NCBI RefSeq assembly: GCF_022832375.1
Contig: NZ_JALHLG010000040.1
Span: 1 to 58,143 of the forward strand
From: Novosphingobium beihaiense
GTDB lineage: Bacteria > Pseudomonadota > Alphaproteobacteria > Sphingomonadales > Sphingomonadaceae
Direction: 5' to 3'
Length of the DNA: 58,143 bases
Shown here: piece after piece, positions 8,339 through 16,186 of the stretch
Position numbering within the stretch: position 1 is the stretch's first letter
How the letters are laid out: each line of letters opens with the position of its first letter
The notes under the pieces: generated by a model
What the model saw: only the letters and a program-made list of their open reading frames with translations
Databases searched by the model: none
What the model was told of the DNA's origin: nothing
Made by a program: the position numbers and the translations under genes

Positions 8339-9267
8339 CAGGCCGGGATGGACCGTCCGATCAGCGCCTCGAAAGCCGTCCGGCGCGGGGCAAGATAGTC
8401 TGTCAGCCAGGCCCGTGCGGGCCCTTCGTCCACTTCGGCCTTGTCGAACGTGCGCGTCGATGCCTGCCGCAGGCGCGCGATCAGTCCCGCGGGAAGGTGC
8501 CTGCGTGCCATGGCCCAAAGGGCGGAATCCCGTATCTGCTCGACGCGTGCGAAGCGGGGCTGGCGGCTGGTCGGAGGAGAGCGGTGCCGGTCGGCAAGCT
8601 GGCCCTCGCCATATTCGAACGGATCGAGCCCCAGCCAGGCGATGCAACGGGCCATGACTTCGCGGCGGTGGGCGCGCAGTTCCTCGGCCACGATCACATG
8701 GATCTGCGATGGCGCGAAGTGATCGAGATAGGGTTGCAGTTGCAGGGCGTAATCGGAGGTGTCCCGGTAGAGCGGATTTTCGCGGACGGCCTCCGCCAGC
8801 GGCAGCGGTTCCTTGAACTCCTTGTAGCGCTGCCAATAGTGCCCGATGGCGCGCGTTACCGGTTCCCGCACGGTGTAGATGATCCGCGCGCCGGGGCAGG
8901 TCTTGGCGATACGGGCGGCCGCGTTGCCCCGGTGCGGCGCCTGGGAATAATAGACGCTGCCCTCACCGCGATACCGTGCGTTTTCTCCGCCGCGCCAGAG
9001 AGCGAGATAGGCCTGCCAGTCATGCGAACAGGGCGTTCGGGCCATGACCGGCCAGGCGGCACGCAGGGTTTCCTGATCGGTGAAATAGCAAGGTTCCTTC
9101 TCGGAACTCATGCAGATGCCGGGGTGGGCGTCCAGATAGGCATGCAGCGCGCTCGATCCCGCTTTGGATGCGCCGATGATGAAGAGATTGGGGGCGGTGC
9201 CGGGATCACCCGCCGTTTCGCAAACGGCGGGGATGTCTGCACGGTGACTTGCCGTGTGGGAATTCAA
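8326..9267 (-). CDS. Sulfotransferase family protein
   Basis: This 313-aa protein has the 5'-phosphosulfate loop pattern near residues 31-48 (FIIGASKAGSSALHAYLD), followed by KEPCYFT. A 3'-phosphate-binding motif is visible as YTVREPVTRAIGHY at about residues 132-145. Such enzymes transfer sulfate from PAPS to hydroxyl or amino groups, often of carbohydrates. Its place between a polymerase-like gene and RTX genes in an exopolysaccharide locus suggests sulfation of the polymer or of a lipid-linked unit; the substrate is inferred from context. The stop lies inside a short tandem duplication. Confidence 0.82.
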   Translation of the reverse strand: MNSHTASHRADIPAVCETAGDPGTAPNLFIIGASKAGSSALHAYLDAHPGICMSSEKEPCYFTDQETLRAAWPVMARTPCSHDWQAYLALWRGGENARYRGEGSVYYSQAPHRGNAAARIAKTCPGARIIYTVREPVTRAIGHYWQRYKEFKEPLPLAEAVRENPLYRDTSDYALQLQPYLDHFAPSQIHVIVAEELRAHRREVMARCIAWLGLDPFEYGEGQLADRHRSPPTSRQPRFARVEQIRDSALWAMARRHLPAGLIARLRQASTRTFDKAEVDEGPARAWLTDYLAPRRTAFEALIGRSIPAWDNA

Positions 9268-9478
9268 AACGCGCCTCCGCTATGGGGGAATGGCCTGCGC
9301 CGGAGCCTATCGGGAAGGGGCCGGGGGCGGAAAACGAGTATGTTCGGGAATGACCGGGGTTTCATGGAGGCGGCAGTGCGCGGTCGCCGCCGAGGCGCCC
9401 CGGAAGCCGGAATCCTGACCGGAGACAGTGCGCCAAAACGGATGAAAACTGCCTGTCTCCAGCCCGCTTTCCCATGAC

Positions 9479-9508
9479 AAATGGGGCGCGGCCATGACCG
9501 CGCCCCAT
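9479..9508 (-). terminator. Hairpin terminator downstream of the small RTX gene
   Basis: An 11-bp perfect stem (ATGGGGCGCGG paired with CCGCGCCCCAT, loop of 6) lies about 30 nt after the RTX stop on the minus strand and is followed by TTTG. The T run is short, so termination may be partial. Confidence 0.55.
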
Positions 9509-9539
9509 CGTTGCCGTTCCCGGGAATGACCGCGTTTCG

Positions 9540-10097
9540 TCAGACCACGAGAATGTCCGACGCGTCGAGCTTTTCGTCGTAGAAGGTGACGGTGGTGGCG
9601 CCCCAGGTCATCACCGTGTTGCCGGAATTGGTGTAGTCCAGCGTATAGGACAGGTCGTCGCCGAGGAGATGGACCTTGTCGATCCCGTGTTCGAAATCGA
9701 AGACCTTGTCGTTCCCGTCGTCTCCGTCGAACAGGAAGATATCGTGCCCGCCTTCGTTGTCGTTCCCGTCGGATGGGTTGTCACCGAACAGGACGTCGTC
9801 GTCGTCGCCGCCATTGATGATGTCGTCCCCGTCGCCGCCATAGAGACGGTCGTTCTGGCCGCCGCCGACGAGGGTGTCGTCACCGGCGCCGCCGTAGAGC
9901 TTGTCGTTTTCACCTTCGCCGTCGAGGAAGTCGTTCCCGTCTTCGCCGTAGAGGTGATCGCGGTTGGCGCCGCCATATACGGTGTCGTCGCCTTCGTAGG
10001 CGTGAACGGCATCGTTGCCGCCGCCGGAATCAATGACATCGCTGTCGGAAGAGCCGTTGACGATCGTGCCGGTCGGATCTGGGCCAATCACTGGCAT
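9540..10097 (-). CDS. Small RTX (hemolysin-type calcium-binding) protein
   Basis: This 185-aa acidic protein is built mainly of glycine/aspartate nonapeptides of the GGxGxDxUx type from about residue 25 to 110 (for example GGAGDDTLVGG and GGDGDDIINGG). It ends with a beta-rich segment and a hydrophobic C-terminus (DASDILVV). There is no N-terminal signal peptide, as expected for type I secretion substrates whose signal is C-terminal. The repeats should fold as a Ca2+-binding parallel beta-roll outside the cell. No enzymatic domain is present, so it may be a structural or polysaccharide-binding exoprotein. No type I transporter genes are in the window. Confidence 0.82.
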   Translation of the reverse strand: MPVIGPDPTGTIVNGSSDSDVIDSGGGNDAVHAYEGDDTVYGGANRDHLYGEDGNDFLDGEGENDKLYGGAGDDTLVGGGQNDRLYGGDGDDIINGGDDDDVLFGDNPSDGNDNEGGHDIFLFDGDDGNDKVFDFEHGIDKVHLLGDDLSYTLDYTNSGNTVMTWGATTVTFYDEKLDASDILVV

Positions 10098-10450
10098 TAG
10101 AGGTTCCTTTCAGTCTGCTGTGCCGTTTTGAAGGGCAGATTTCCAGTAATCCTCTCGAACACAAGGTGCCGGCCACCCTGTTCGTTTTATCGGCAAGAGC
10201 ATTTCTGTTCGAGATACCGTTTTTATAGGGAGTGTTTTGAAGCTTTGGCAACATCACCAATGTTCAATATCAATTTTGTTCCATTTAATATCGTCTGTAT
10301 TGGAGTAAATGTAGGTATTGTTATCTACATATGTTTTATTATTTAATCGATTGCGGATTTTGATTGAGATGTAAGGGCTTGGAAGGGGCGGGGTCCGGTC
10401 TGGTTCGAAATGGACTCGTCTTGTGGCGGCGCGGCACGGAGTGCGGGCTT
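10098..10450. other. AT-rich intergenic region between two RTX genes
   Basis: These 353 bases lie between the end of the subtilase gene and the start of the small RTX gene, both on the minus strand. The stretch around 10190-10370 is strikingly AT-rich compared with its surroundings. Short open frames here have no coding features. Apart from the promoter candidate at 10222-10251, nothing else is recognised. Confidence 0.6.
10222..10251 (-). promoter_or_regulatory. Candidate sigma-70 promoter of the small RTX gene
   Basis: On the minus strand TTGCCA is followed after 18 nt by TATAAA, about 125 nt before the RTX start codon. The match is good, but AT-rich DNA yields such matches by chance. Confidence 0.4.
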
Positions 10451-13051
10451 TCAGGCCCAGAGAATACCTTCGTCCACCGTGCTCATGGTCAGGCTGGTGC
10501 CCAGATCCTCGATACCGTCGCCCTTGATCCGGACGGCATTGATCGTCTCGCCACCGGCGTGCATTTCCAGATAGGTGCTGCTGCCGTGCGGCACGAAGCT
10601 GAAAGCCGCGCTGCCGCTGGCGCCGGTGATCAGGATGCGGTCGCCTTCGGCCACGCTGAAATCGTAGATGATGTCCAGCGTGCCGAGGTCCGCGGCATCG
10701 ATCACGAACGTATCCGCGCCGCCATCGCCATAGAGCCGGTCGCGTCCGGCACCGCCTTCGATCCAGTCGTTCCCGGCCCCGCCCTTGATAAGATCGGCCC
10801 CGGCAAGCCCGTAGAGTTCGTCGTCCCCCGCCTCGCCGAAGAGCGTGTCGTCTCCGGCGGCGCCATCCAGAGTGTCGTGCCCGGCGCCGCCGGACAGGCG
10901 GTCGCTGCCGCTGCCGCCATTGAGGACGTCATCGCCGTCATAGCCGGACATGCGGTCGTCTCCGCCGAGCCCCTCGATCAGGTCGGCCCCGGCGGTGCCC
11001 TTGATGGTATCGTCCGCGTCCGTGCCGGAGATCGCATTGTCCGGCGGGCCGCCTGAAGCCAGCAGTGCCAGCATCTCTTCGTGCGTGTAGACCGCATCGG
11101 AAAAGATGAACGTTTCGATATGCGATACGGTCGAAACCTCGCCCGTCCGGAGGGAAATCGCCACCTCGCCGCCTGTATTCACAGCCCCGGTGATGCTGCC
11201 GAAGCTGGCATTTACCACCAGGCTGTCGTTGCCCTCGCCGCCGTCCAGCGTGTCGTTTCCGAAGCTGAAATAGATCGTGTCATCGCCGCGCCCGCCGCTC
11301 AGCCGGTTGGACAGCACGGAACCGGTCAGCGCGTCGCCGCCATCGCCGCCGAAGGCGTTTTCGATCGTGCCCGGCGTGATCGAGAGCGTGACGCCCGCGA
11401 TCATGCTGGGCGATGCCCCGGAAAGATCGATCACCGAACCGGATGTGACGGCGGCGGCATTGATGGTGTCGTTGCCGCCGTCCGTATCATCGAGCACGCT
11501 GCGCGCGGCAAGTGCTGCGGCGCTGTAGAGCGTGCCGAACTCGTCCGTGTAGATGTAAGTATCGTCGGCCATGCCGTCATCGCTGCCCAGCACCGTCAGG
11601 GTCGCATCCTGCAGGAGGCCGGTCATCGGTGAGCCGTCCTTTTCGGTGGCATCCGGTTTGCGGTTGTAGACGTCTATGGTCCAGATTCCGGCGGACTGCT
11701 CCCCCATCGAGGCGACCGAGGAAAAGGTGAAATCGCGCATTCTTCCGGCGCGTTCGTCATAAGGCAGGTCATAGGCGAGGCGCACCGCGGTGCCATCGGG
11801 CGACGTCAGGTAGATATCGAGATCGCCGGTGTTGACCCAGCGCAGGTCGAGCGAAAGCTGGACGTGCTCGATGGCAATCGCCTGGTCCAGTGTGATCTGG
11901 GCCGAGACATGGTCGGCTGAACCTGCCACCAGCTCGCCGTCGATCTGCACCGATTGGGTGATGCGGGCCAGATTGGCATACGTGTGCTGCCCGCTCCAGG
12001 TTTCCGCCAGCCGGACGGCGTCGTGCACGTTGAGGAAGCCATAGCCGAAGGTGTCGCTGAAATGCAGGCCGCCACCGTTGAAATTGGCGGCGCCGTTGGT
12101 GCGCCAGCCGTCCCCGAAACTGGCCGCGTCCGACAGCCCTTCGCGCCGGGCCGAATAGGCCAGGATCTGCTGGACATCGCGGTAGCCCAGCTCCGGGTTG
12201 GCCTGCAGCACAAGGCCCGCGGCGGCCGTGACGGCAGGGGCGGCGAAGGACGTGCCTGCATAGGCGGCAAAGCGGCCTTTCAGCGTGGTAGTGTACACGT
12301 CATAGCCAGCGGCGGAGATCAGAACATTGGCGCCCAGGCTGGTGCATGGCACCGGGTTGCCGTCCGGCATCACCGCGCCCACGGCAACGGTATAGGGCGA
12401 GTTCTGGAAATTGTGGTAGTTGGACGAGCCTTCGGAGTAAGCGTTGCCCGCTGCGAATACGACCGTGGTGCCAAGCCCGCCGCGCCCGTTGACTACCGGA
12501 TATTCCAGCGCTTCCCCCAGTTCGGGATAGCGGTTGAAATCATCCGCGAGCGGGGCGGAAAAACTCCAGGAATTGTTCACTGCGTCAGTTTCGGCAGAGG
12601 CTTCCAGCGCAGCCAGAATCTGGCCGATCACTTCGCTGGATTCGTAGTCGATCGCAAGGCCCACCAGCGTGGCGCCCGAGGCTATACCGGCGATGCCGTA
12701 AGCGTTCCCGGCCTCTGCCGCGATGATCCCGGCAACGGCGGTGCCGTGGTAGTAGGGCACGTTATCGTCATCGATCGAGACATCGCCGGTGCCCAGCACG
12801 AAATTGTAGTCCAGCGCGGTATCGTAGGCCTGTTGCAGGTCCGTGTGGCGGAAGTCGATCTGGGAATCGATAACACCGATCTTCACGCCCGTGCCGGTGT
12901 AATCGGCCCAGACCGGAAAAGCGTCTATGCTCAGCGGGGAGAGCGCCGAGCCGTCAAGATACCACTGCTTTTTCTCGTAAGTATCGTTGTAGAAATAGAT
13001 CCCCGGCAGCATCGTCCCGTCGACGGGAAGAGTGGTCTGGACATAGCACAT
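10451..13051 (-). CDS. Secreted subtilisin-like protease with P-domain and C-terminal RTX repeats
   Basis: This 866-aa protein has an S8 peptidase domain with catalytic Asp62 (IGVIDSQID), His102 (YYHGTAVAG) and Ser268 (GTSFAAPAV), plus the oxyanion Asn203 (AAGNAY). A proprotein-convertase P-domain follows at about residues 370-480 (LDLRWVNTGDLDIYLTSPDG). The C-terminal third holds two RTX blocks with nonapeptides such as GGAGHDTLDG and a type I secretion-like end. There is no N-terminal signal peptide and hardly any propeptide. It is probably exported by a type I system and needs Ca2+ to fold. Beside an exopolysaccharide locus it could process surface proteins; the substrate is unknown. Confidence 0.88.
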   Translation of the reverse strand: MCYVQTTLPVDGTMLPGIYFYNDTYEKKQWYLDGSALSPLSIDAFPVWADYTGTGVKIGVIDSQIDFRHTDLQQAYDTALDYNFVLGTGDVSIDDDNVPYYHGTAVAGIIAAEAGNAYGIAGIASGATLVGLAIDYESSEVIGQILAALEASAETDAVNNSWSFSAPLADDFNRYPELGEALEYPVVNGRGGLGTTVVFAAGNAYSEGSSNYHNFQNSPYTVAVGAVMPDGNPVPCTSLGANVLISAAGYDVYTTTLKGRFAAYAGTSFAAPAVTAAAGLVLQANPELGYRDVQQILAYSARREGLSDAASFGDGWRTNGAANFNGGGLHFSDTFGYGFLNVHDAVRLAETWSGQHTYANLARITQSVQIDGELVAGSADHVSAQITLDQAIAIEHVQLSLDLRWVNTGDLDIYLTSPDGTAVRLAYDLPYDERAGRMRDFTFSSVASMGEQSAGIWTIDVYNRKPDATEKDGSPMTGLLQDATLTVLGSDDGMADDTYIYTDEFGTLYSAAALAARSVLDDTDGGNDTINAAAVTSGSVIDLSGASPSMIAGVTLSITPGTIENAFGGDGGDALTGSVLSNRLSGGRGDDTIYFSFGNDTLDGGEGNDSLVVNASFGSITGAVNTGGEVAISLRTGEVSTVSHIETFIFSDAVYTHEEMLALLASGGPPDNAISGTDADDTIKGTAGADLIEGLGGDDRMSGYDGDDVLNGGSGSDRLSGGAGHDTLDGAAGDDTLFGEAGDDELYGLAGADLIKGGAGNDWIEGGAGRDRLYGDGGADTFVIDAADLGTLDIIYDFSVAEGDRILITGASGSAAFSFVPHGSSTYLEMHAGGETINAVRIKGDGIEDLGTSLTMSTVDEGILWA

Positions 13052-13144
13052 CGCGCACCTCCATGTATCTGGCGCGCATTCCCGGACCGGAACCGGGCGG
13101 AGCCGGGAGGGAATTGCGGGCGGCCATACAGTGTTGAAGGGCGG

Positions 13145-14872
13145 TCATCGGCACCGGCCTTCATCGAAGATCCGGATGCGGTAACGGGTCGTGTCGCCAC
13201 GCGGAGTGGCGCCGGGGGATATGGCGAAAGCCACGGTCTGGCCTTTGCGCAGGTTCAGCTTCAGATCGATGCCGCCCGGTGCGGTTCCGGCGCGGGACAG
13301 CATAGTGTGCCCGTTGCGGAGGAGCGACACCAGAATGCCGTCTGTGCTTTTGGGGGATACCTTGAAATCGGCCACGATGTGCAGCCGCGCGGTGCGCGCC
13401 GCGGTATGGCGCAGGACCACGGCGCTGTCCGGCCCGGTGACGGCGGGCAGTACGGTATCCGCCGTGAGCCGCAGGGCGCGCGTGCCGCTGCGTCCCAGAT
13501 AGGGCGTCCAGGGAACGCTCGTCCGTTGCTGGCCGGGCATGACTTCGAACGGAACAGGGTGCCTGGCGATACTGGCGAAACGGTCGAACCCGTCACCCGG
13601 CGCGCGCAACTGCCCCGGAGCGGGATAGCCGAACTGATAGAAGCTGTCGGCCACCAGCGGGTTGCATCCTAGCCGGATCGCGTCCTGCGTCAGCGGCTTG
13701 CGCCCGATCAGCACTAGCGCCCGGTTTTCCCGCAAGCTCAGCCCGTGGGGGTCGAGCGGGGCGCCGGTGGCATCGAAGGCCGTGACGGTGGCGGGATCGA
13801 TGCTGACGGCGCGCTGTGCGCCCCAGACGACGGCGATCCTGCGGCCGAACTTGTACACGAATGTGAACCGGTCCGGGCTGGCATCGCGTGCGCGCCGTCC
13901 CGCCAGCCGGTCCTGAACGAAGCGGAAAGCCTGGCCCGCGCCGGTCAGGGTGCCGTTGCGCCGGACCAGCGGCACCAGCCCGTCACCGCGTTCGTTGAGC
14001 GGATACCAGTCCATTTCGGCCGCGCCCAGTGCGGCAAGGGTGGCATAAGCGCGGACCAGATCGTCAGCGGCGCGGAGCGGATCCTGGCTGCCGAACTCGG
14101 TGATGTGCAGCGGCAGGCGCGCGGCAGGGCCATGGCTGCGCAGCAGGCCGATCTGCGCGGGCAACTGATCGATGGGCGTGGTGTAGGGATGGACCGCCAG
14201 CCCCTCTATCGCACCGGCGCCGGGCAGGTCGAGCAAGGGCCACAGGAAACCGGCGGGCAGCGAATGGGTGGAGCCGCCCAGCACCCGCACGTCCGGCCGC
14301 ACCCGGCGCACGGCCTGCGCGGCGGCCCGCACCATGGCGAGGTGATAGGGCCCGCGTTTGGCAAGCCCAGCCGCTTTCACCGGCCCTGAGACAAAGTTGC
14401 CGCCATTGATTTCGTTGCCGATTTCCAGCGTGTCGATCTGCGGATAGCGCTGCACGGCGGCGGCGGCGAACCGGCCGAAAGCCGCCAGCGCCCGGGGCGA
14501 GTGCGGCGTCTCGCCGCCGTCGTAGAGCGGATTGCCCCAGTTGAGCGTCAGCGTGATCCGCACCTTGCTGTTGGCGAAATAGGCGGGCCAGGCGGTGGTT
14601 GGCCTGTCGAAGCTGTAGTGTCCGGCTGTTTTTTCGACGCTGGCCCAGCGGATGCTGTCGCGCAGGCGCGGCACCGGCAGACCAAGCGCGGCTTGCGCCG
14701 TCTGCGGGTTCCAGCCTTGCGAAAAGTTGGAGGAGGCCCCGAGCTGGATCGGTGGAGGCGGCGGTGCGTCTGCCGCGATCAGGCGCGATGCGGCTCCGGC
14801 CATCGCGCCCACGGCGGCATAGGCGGCGATCCAGCCCCAGCTCCAGCCTCCGATGCCGCGCTTCCCGGTCAT
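13145..14872 (-). CDS. Secreted or membrane-anchored clan GH-A glycosidase-like protein (GH39/GH5-like)
   Basis: This 575-aa protein has an N-terminal hydrophobic anchor or signal (about residues 10-34), then a TIM-barrel-like domain. The acid/base motif is EIGNEINGG (Glu154) and the likely nucleophile is Glu259 in LHITEFGSQD, the spacing expected for clan GH-A retaining enzymes. The C-terminal ~200 residues look like beta-sandwich modules. A periplasmic or outer role in trimming or degrading the local polysaccharide fits the context. The start overlaps the end of the pyruvyl transferase gene by 4 nt, so the two are translationally coupled. The glycosidic specificity is unknown. Confidence 0.75.
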   Translation of the reverse strand: MTGKRGIGGWSWGWIAAYAAVGAMAGAASRLIAADAPPPPPIQLGASSNFSQGWNPQTAQAALGLPVPRLRDSIRWASVEKTAGHYSFDRPTTAWPAYFANSKVRITLTLNWGNPLYDGGETPHSPRALAAFGRFAAAAVQRYPQIDTLEIGNEINGGNFVSGPVKAAGLAKRGPYHLAMVRAAAQAVRRVRPDVRVLGGSTHSLPAGFLWPLLDLPGAGAIEGLAVHPYTTPIDQLPAQIGLLRSHGPAARLPLHITEFGSQDPLRAADDLVRAYATLAALGAAEMDWYPLNERGDGLVPLVRRNGTLTGAGQAFRFVQDRLAGRRARDASPDRFTFVYKFGRRIAVVWGAQRAVSIDPATVTAFDATGAPLDPHGLSLRENRALVLIGRKPLTQDAIRLGCNPLVADSFYQFGYPAPGQLRAPGDGFDRFASIARHPVPFEVMPGQQRTSVPWTPYLGRSGTRALRLTADTVLPAVTGPDSAVVLRHTAARTARLHIVADFKVSPKSTDGILVSLLRNGHTMLSRAGTAPGGIDLKLNLRKGQTVAFAISPGATPRGDTTRYRIRIFDEGRCR

Positions 14873-16179
14873 GACGGCAGGAGCGCGCGGGCGATCTCGT
14901 CCTGCAGCATGGCGACGCCCGCGCGCGCTTCGGCCACGATCCGGTTGCGCTCCTCATCGGGGACGGGGCGGCGAATGGCTTCGCGCAGCCGCACCGCTGC
15001 TGCTTCGCCCGATGTGCGGACGGGGCGGCACAGCCAGTCCTCCCGGTCAACCGAACGGACGAAGGCATCCAGCTTCGGATCCCACGCCAGCGCCAGAAAC
15101 GGCACGCCGCAGGCATAGGCGGCGATCACCGCATGCATGCGGAACGCGGCCAGCGCGTCCAGACTGGCGATCAGGCGAACCAGTTGCTCCGGCGTGCCGG
15201 GCGCGGCGAAGCTGACGGCGCTGCCCAGCGCGCGGAATGCCGGTTGCAGCCGCTGGGCGCAGGCGCGGTCTTCAGGAGAGCCGTTGGTGAAGACGATGAC
15301 CCGGTTGCCCCGCGCGATCAGGGCGCGCGCCAGGCCGATGTACCATGCGTCCAGCGCCTGCGGGGAAGGCGCGTGCTCTGCGTGATAGCGCAAGGCGAGC
15401 TGGCTGGTCACATTGAGGCCGATCACCGGCGGGCCCTCTGTATCGTTCTGGCGGCGGCCCTGCACACGGTAACGCTGCGCGGCCAGCAGCCCGGGATCGC
15501 GCACCAGCGTGGCTTCGAGGCCAAAGGCGTTCCCGGCCAGATCGTTCCAGACCTGCCGTGAGCGCTCGTCCCTGACGAAGACGCGCCGGATCGCGCCGTG
15601 GCGCAGGGTCTTTTCCAGCAGCGCCCGCCCGCGCGGGCTCCAGTTTCCCGCGGCGCCGCAGCCATGGATGAAGACCGGCAGGCCGCGCCGCGCGGCTTCT
15701 TCCACGACGAGGGCGATCTTGGTGGGAAAGTTGAGATCGAGATCGGTGATCAGGTTGCCGCCGCCGATCACCACGCAGTCCGCACTGTCCAGCGCGCGCC
15801 GGTAGTGCGGCCGCCAGACCCGGCGGGACTGGACCGCCAGCGGCGCGCGCACCGCCAGCCGCCGCAGGGCCGGAGGGAAGGCATCGAGCAGGCGCATCGT
15901 TGCCGCGCGGTTCGCGGCCCCAGCTCCGAACTCCGTCCGCCCGGCAAGGTCCACCGAGCATGTGCCGGGCGCGGTTCCGCAGTCGATCAGCGCCTGTTCG
16001 AGGCATTCGCTGAGCAGCCCGTCGCCCAGGTTCGGGCTGTATTTGACATTGAACACGCGCACCCGGGCGCCGCTGCGCCGGGGCTGTTCGCGCGATCCCC
16101 ACAGGGCGTCGGGAAAGGCATGCCACAGGACGCGGCCATCCGCCGCCGGGCTGGTTTCGCTGGAAGAGAGAGATTTCAT
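14869..16179 (-). CDS. Polysaccharide pyruvyl transferase family protein
   Basis: This protein is 436 aa from the ATG at 16179. The N-terminal FNVKYSPNLGDGLLSECLE is the hallmark of the family that transfers pyruvate from phosphoenolpyruvate to form ketals on polymer sugars. VVIGGGNLITD and HAVIAAYACGVPFLALAWDPK are further family signatures. An upstream in-frame ATG (16227) lies inside the FAD oxidoreductase gene; the start at 16179, 7 nt after that gene's stop, is preferred. Pyruvyl groups add negative charge to exopolysaccharide. The target sugar cannot be told. Confidence 0.87.
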   Translation of the reverse strand: MKSLSSSETSPAADGRVLWHAFPDALWGSREQPRRSGARVRVFNVKYSPNLGDGLLSECLEQALIDCGTAPGTCSVDLAGRTEFGAGAANRAATMRLLDAFPPALRRLAVRAPLAVQSRRVWRPHYRRALDSADCVVIGGGNLITDLDLNFPTKIALVVEEAARRGLPVFIHGCGAAGNWSPRGRALLEKTLRHGAIRRVFVRDERSRQVWNDLAGNAFGLEATLVRDPGLLAAQRYRVQGRRQNDTEGPPVIGLNVTSQLALRYHAEHAPSPQALDAWYIGLARALIARGNRVIVFTNGSPEDRACAQRLQPAFRALGSAVSFAAPGTPEQLVRLIASLDALAAFRMHAVIAAYACGVPFLALAWDPKLDAFVRSVDREDWLCRPVRTSGEAAAVRLREAIRRPVPDEERNRIVAEARAGVAMLQDEIARALLPS

Positions 16180-16186
16180 CGCTGTC

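Noticed and set aside
6697..9477. Very long plus-strand open frame opposite the polymerase and sulfotransferase genes
   Set aside because: Its translation is low-complexity, His/Gln/Arg-rich shadow sequence without domain signatures; the minus-strand genes have clear motifs.
9780..9990. Regular repeats resembling a CRISPR array
   Set aside because: The periodicity is 27 nt, equal to RTX nonapeptide codons in an open reading frame; there are no spacers.
10128..10346. 72-aa plus-strand open frame in the AT-rich gap
   Set aside because: Composition reflects AT-rich non-coding DNA; no ribosome-binding site and no family.
10700..11060. Second regular repeat stretch considered as a tandem-repeat array
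   Set aside because: Again RTX nonapeptide coding within the subtilase gene.
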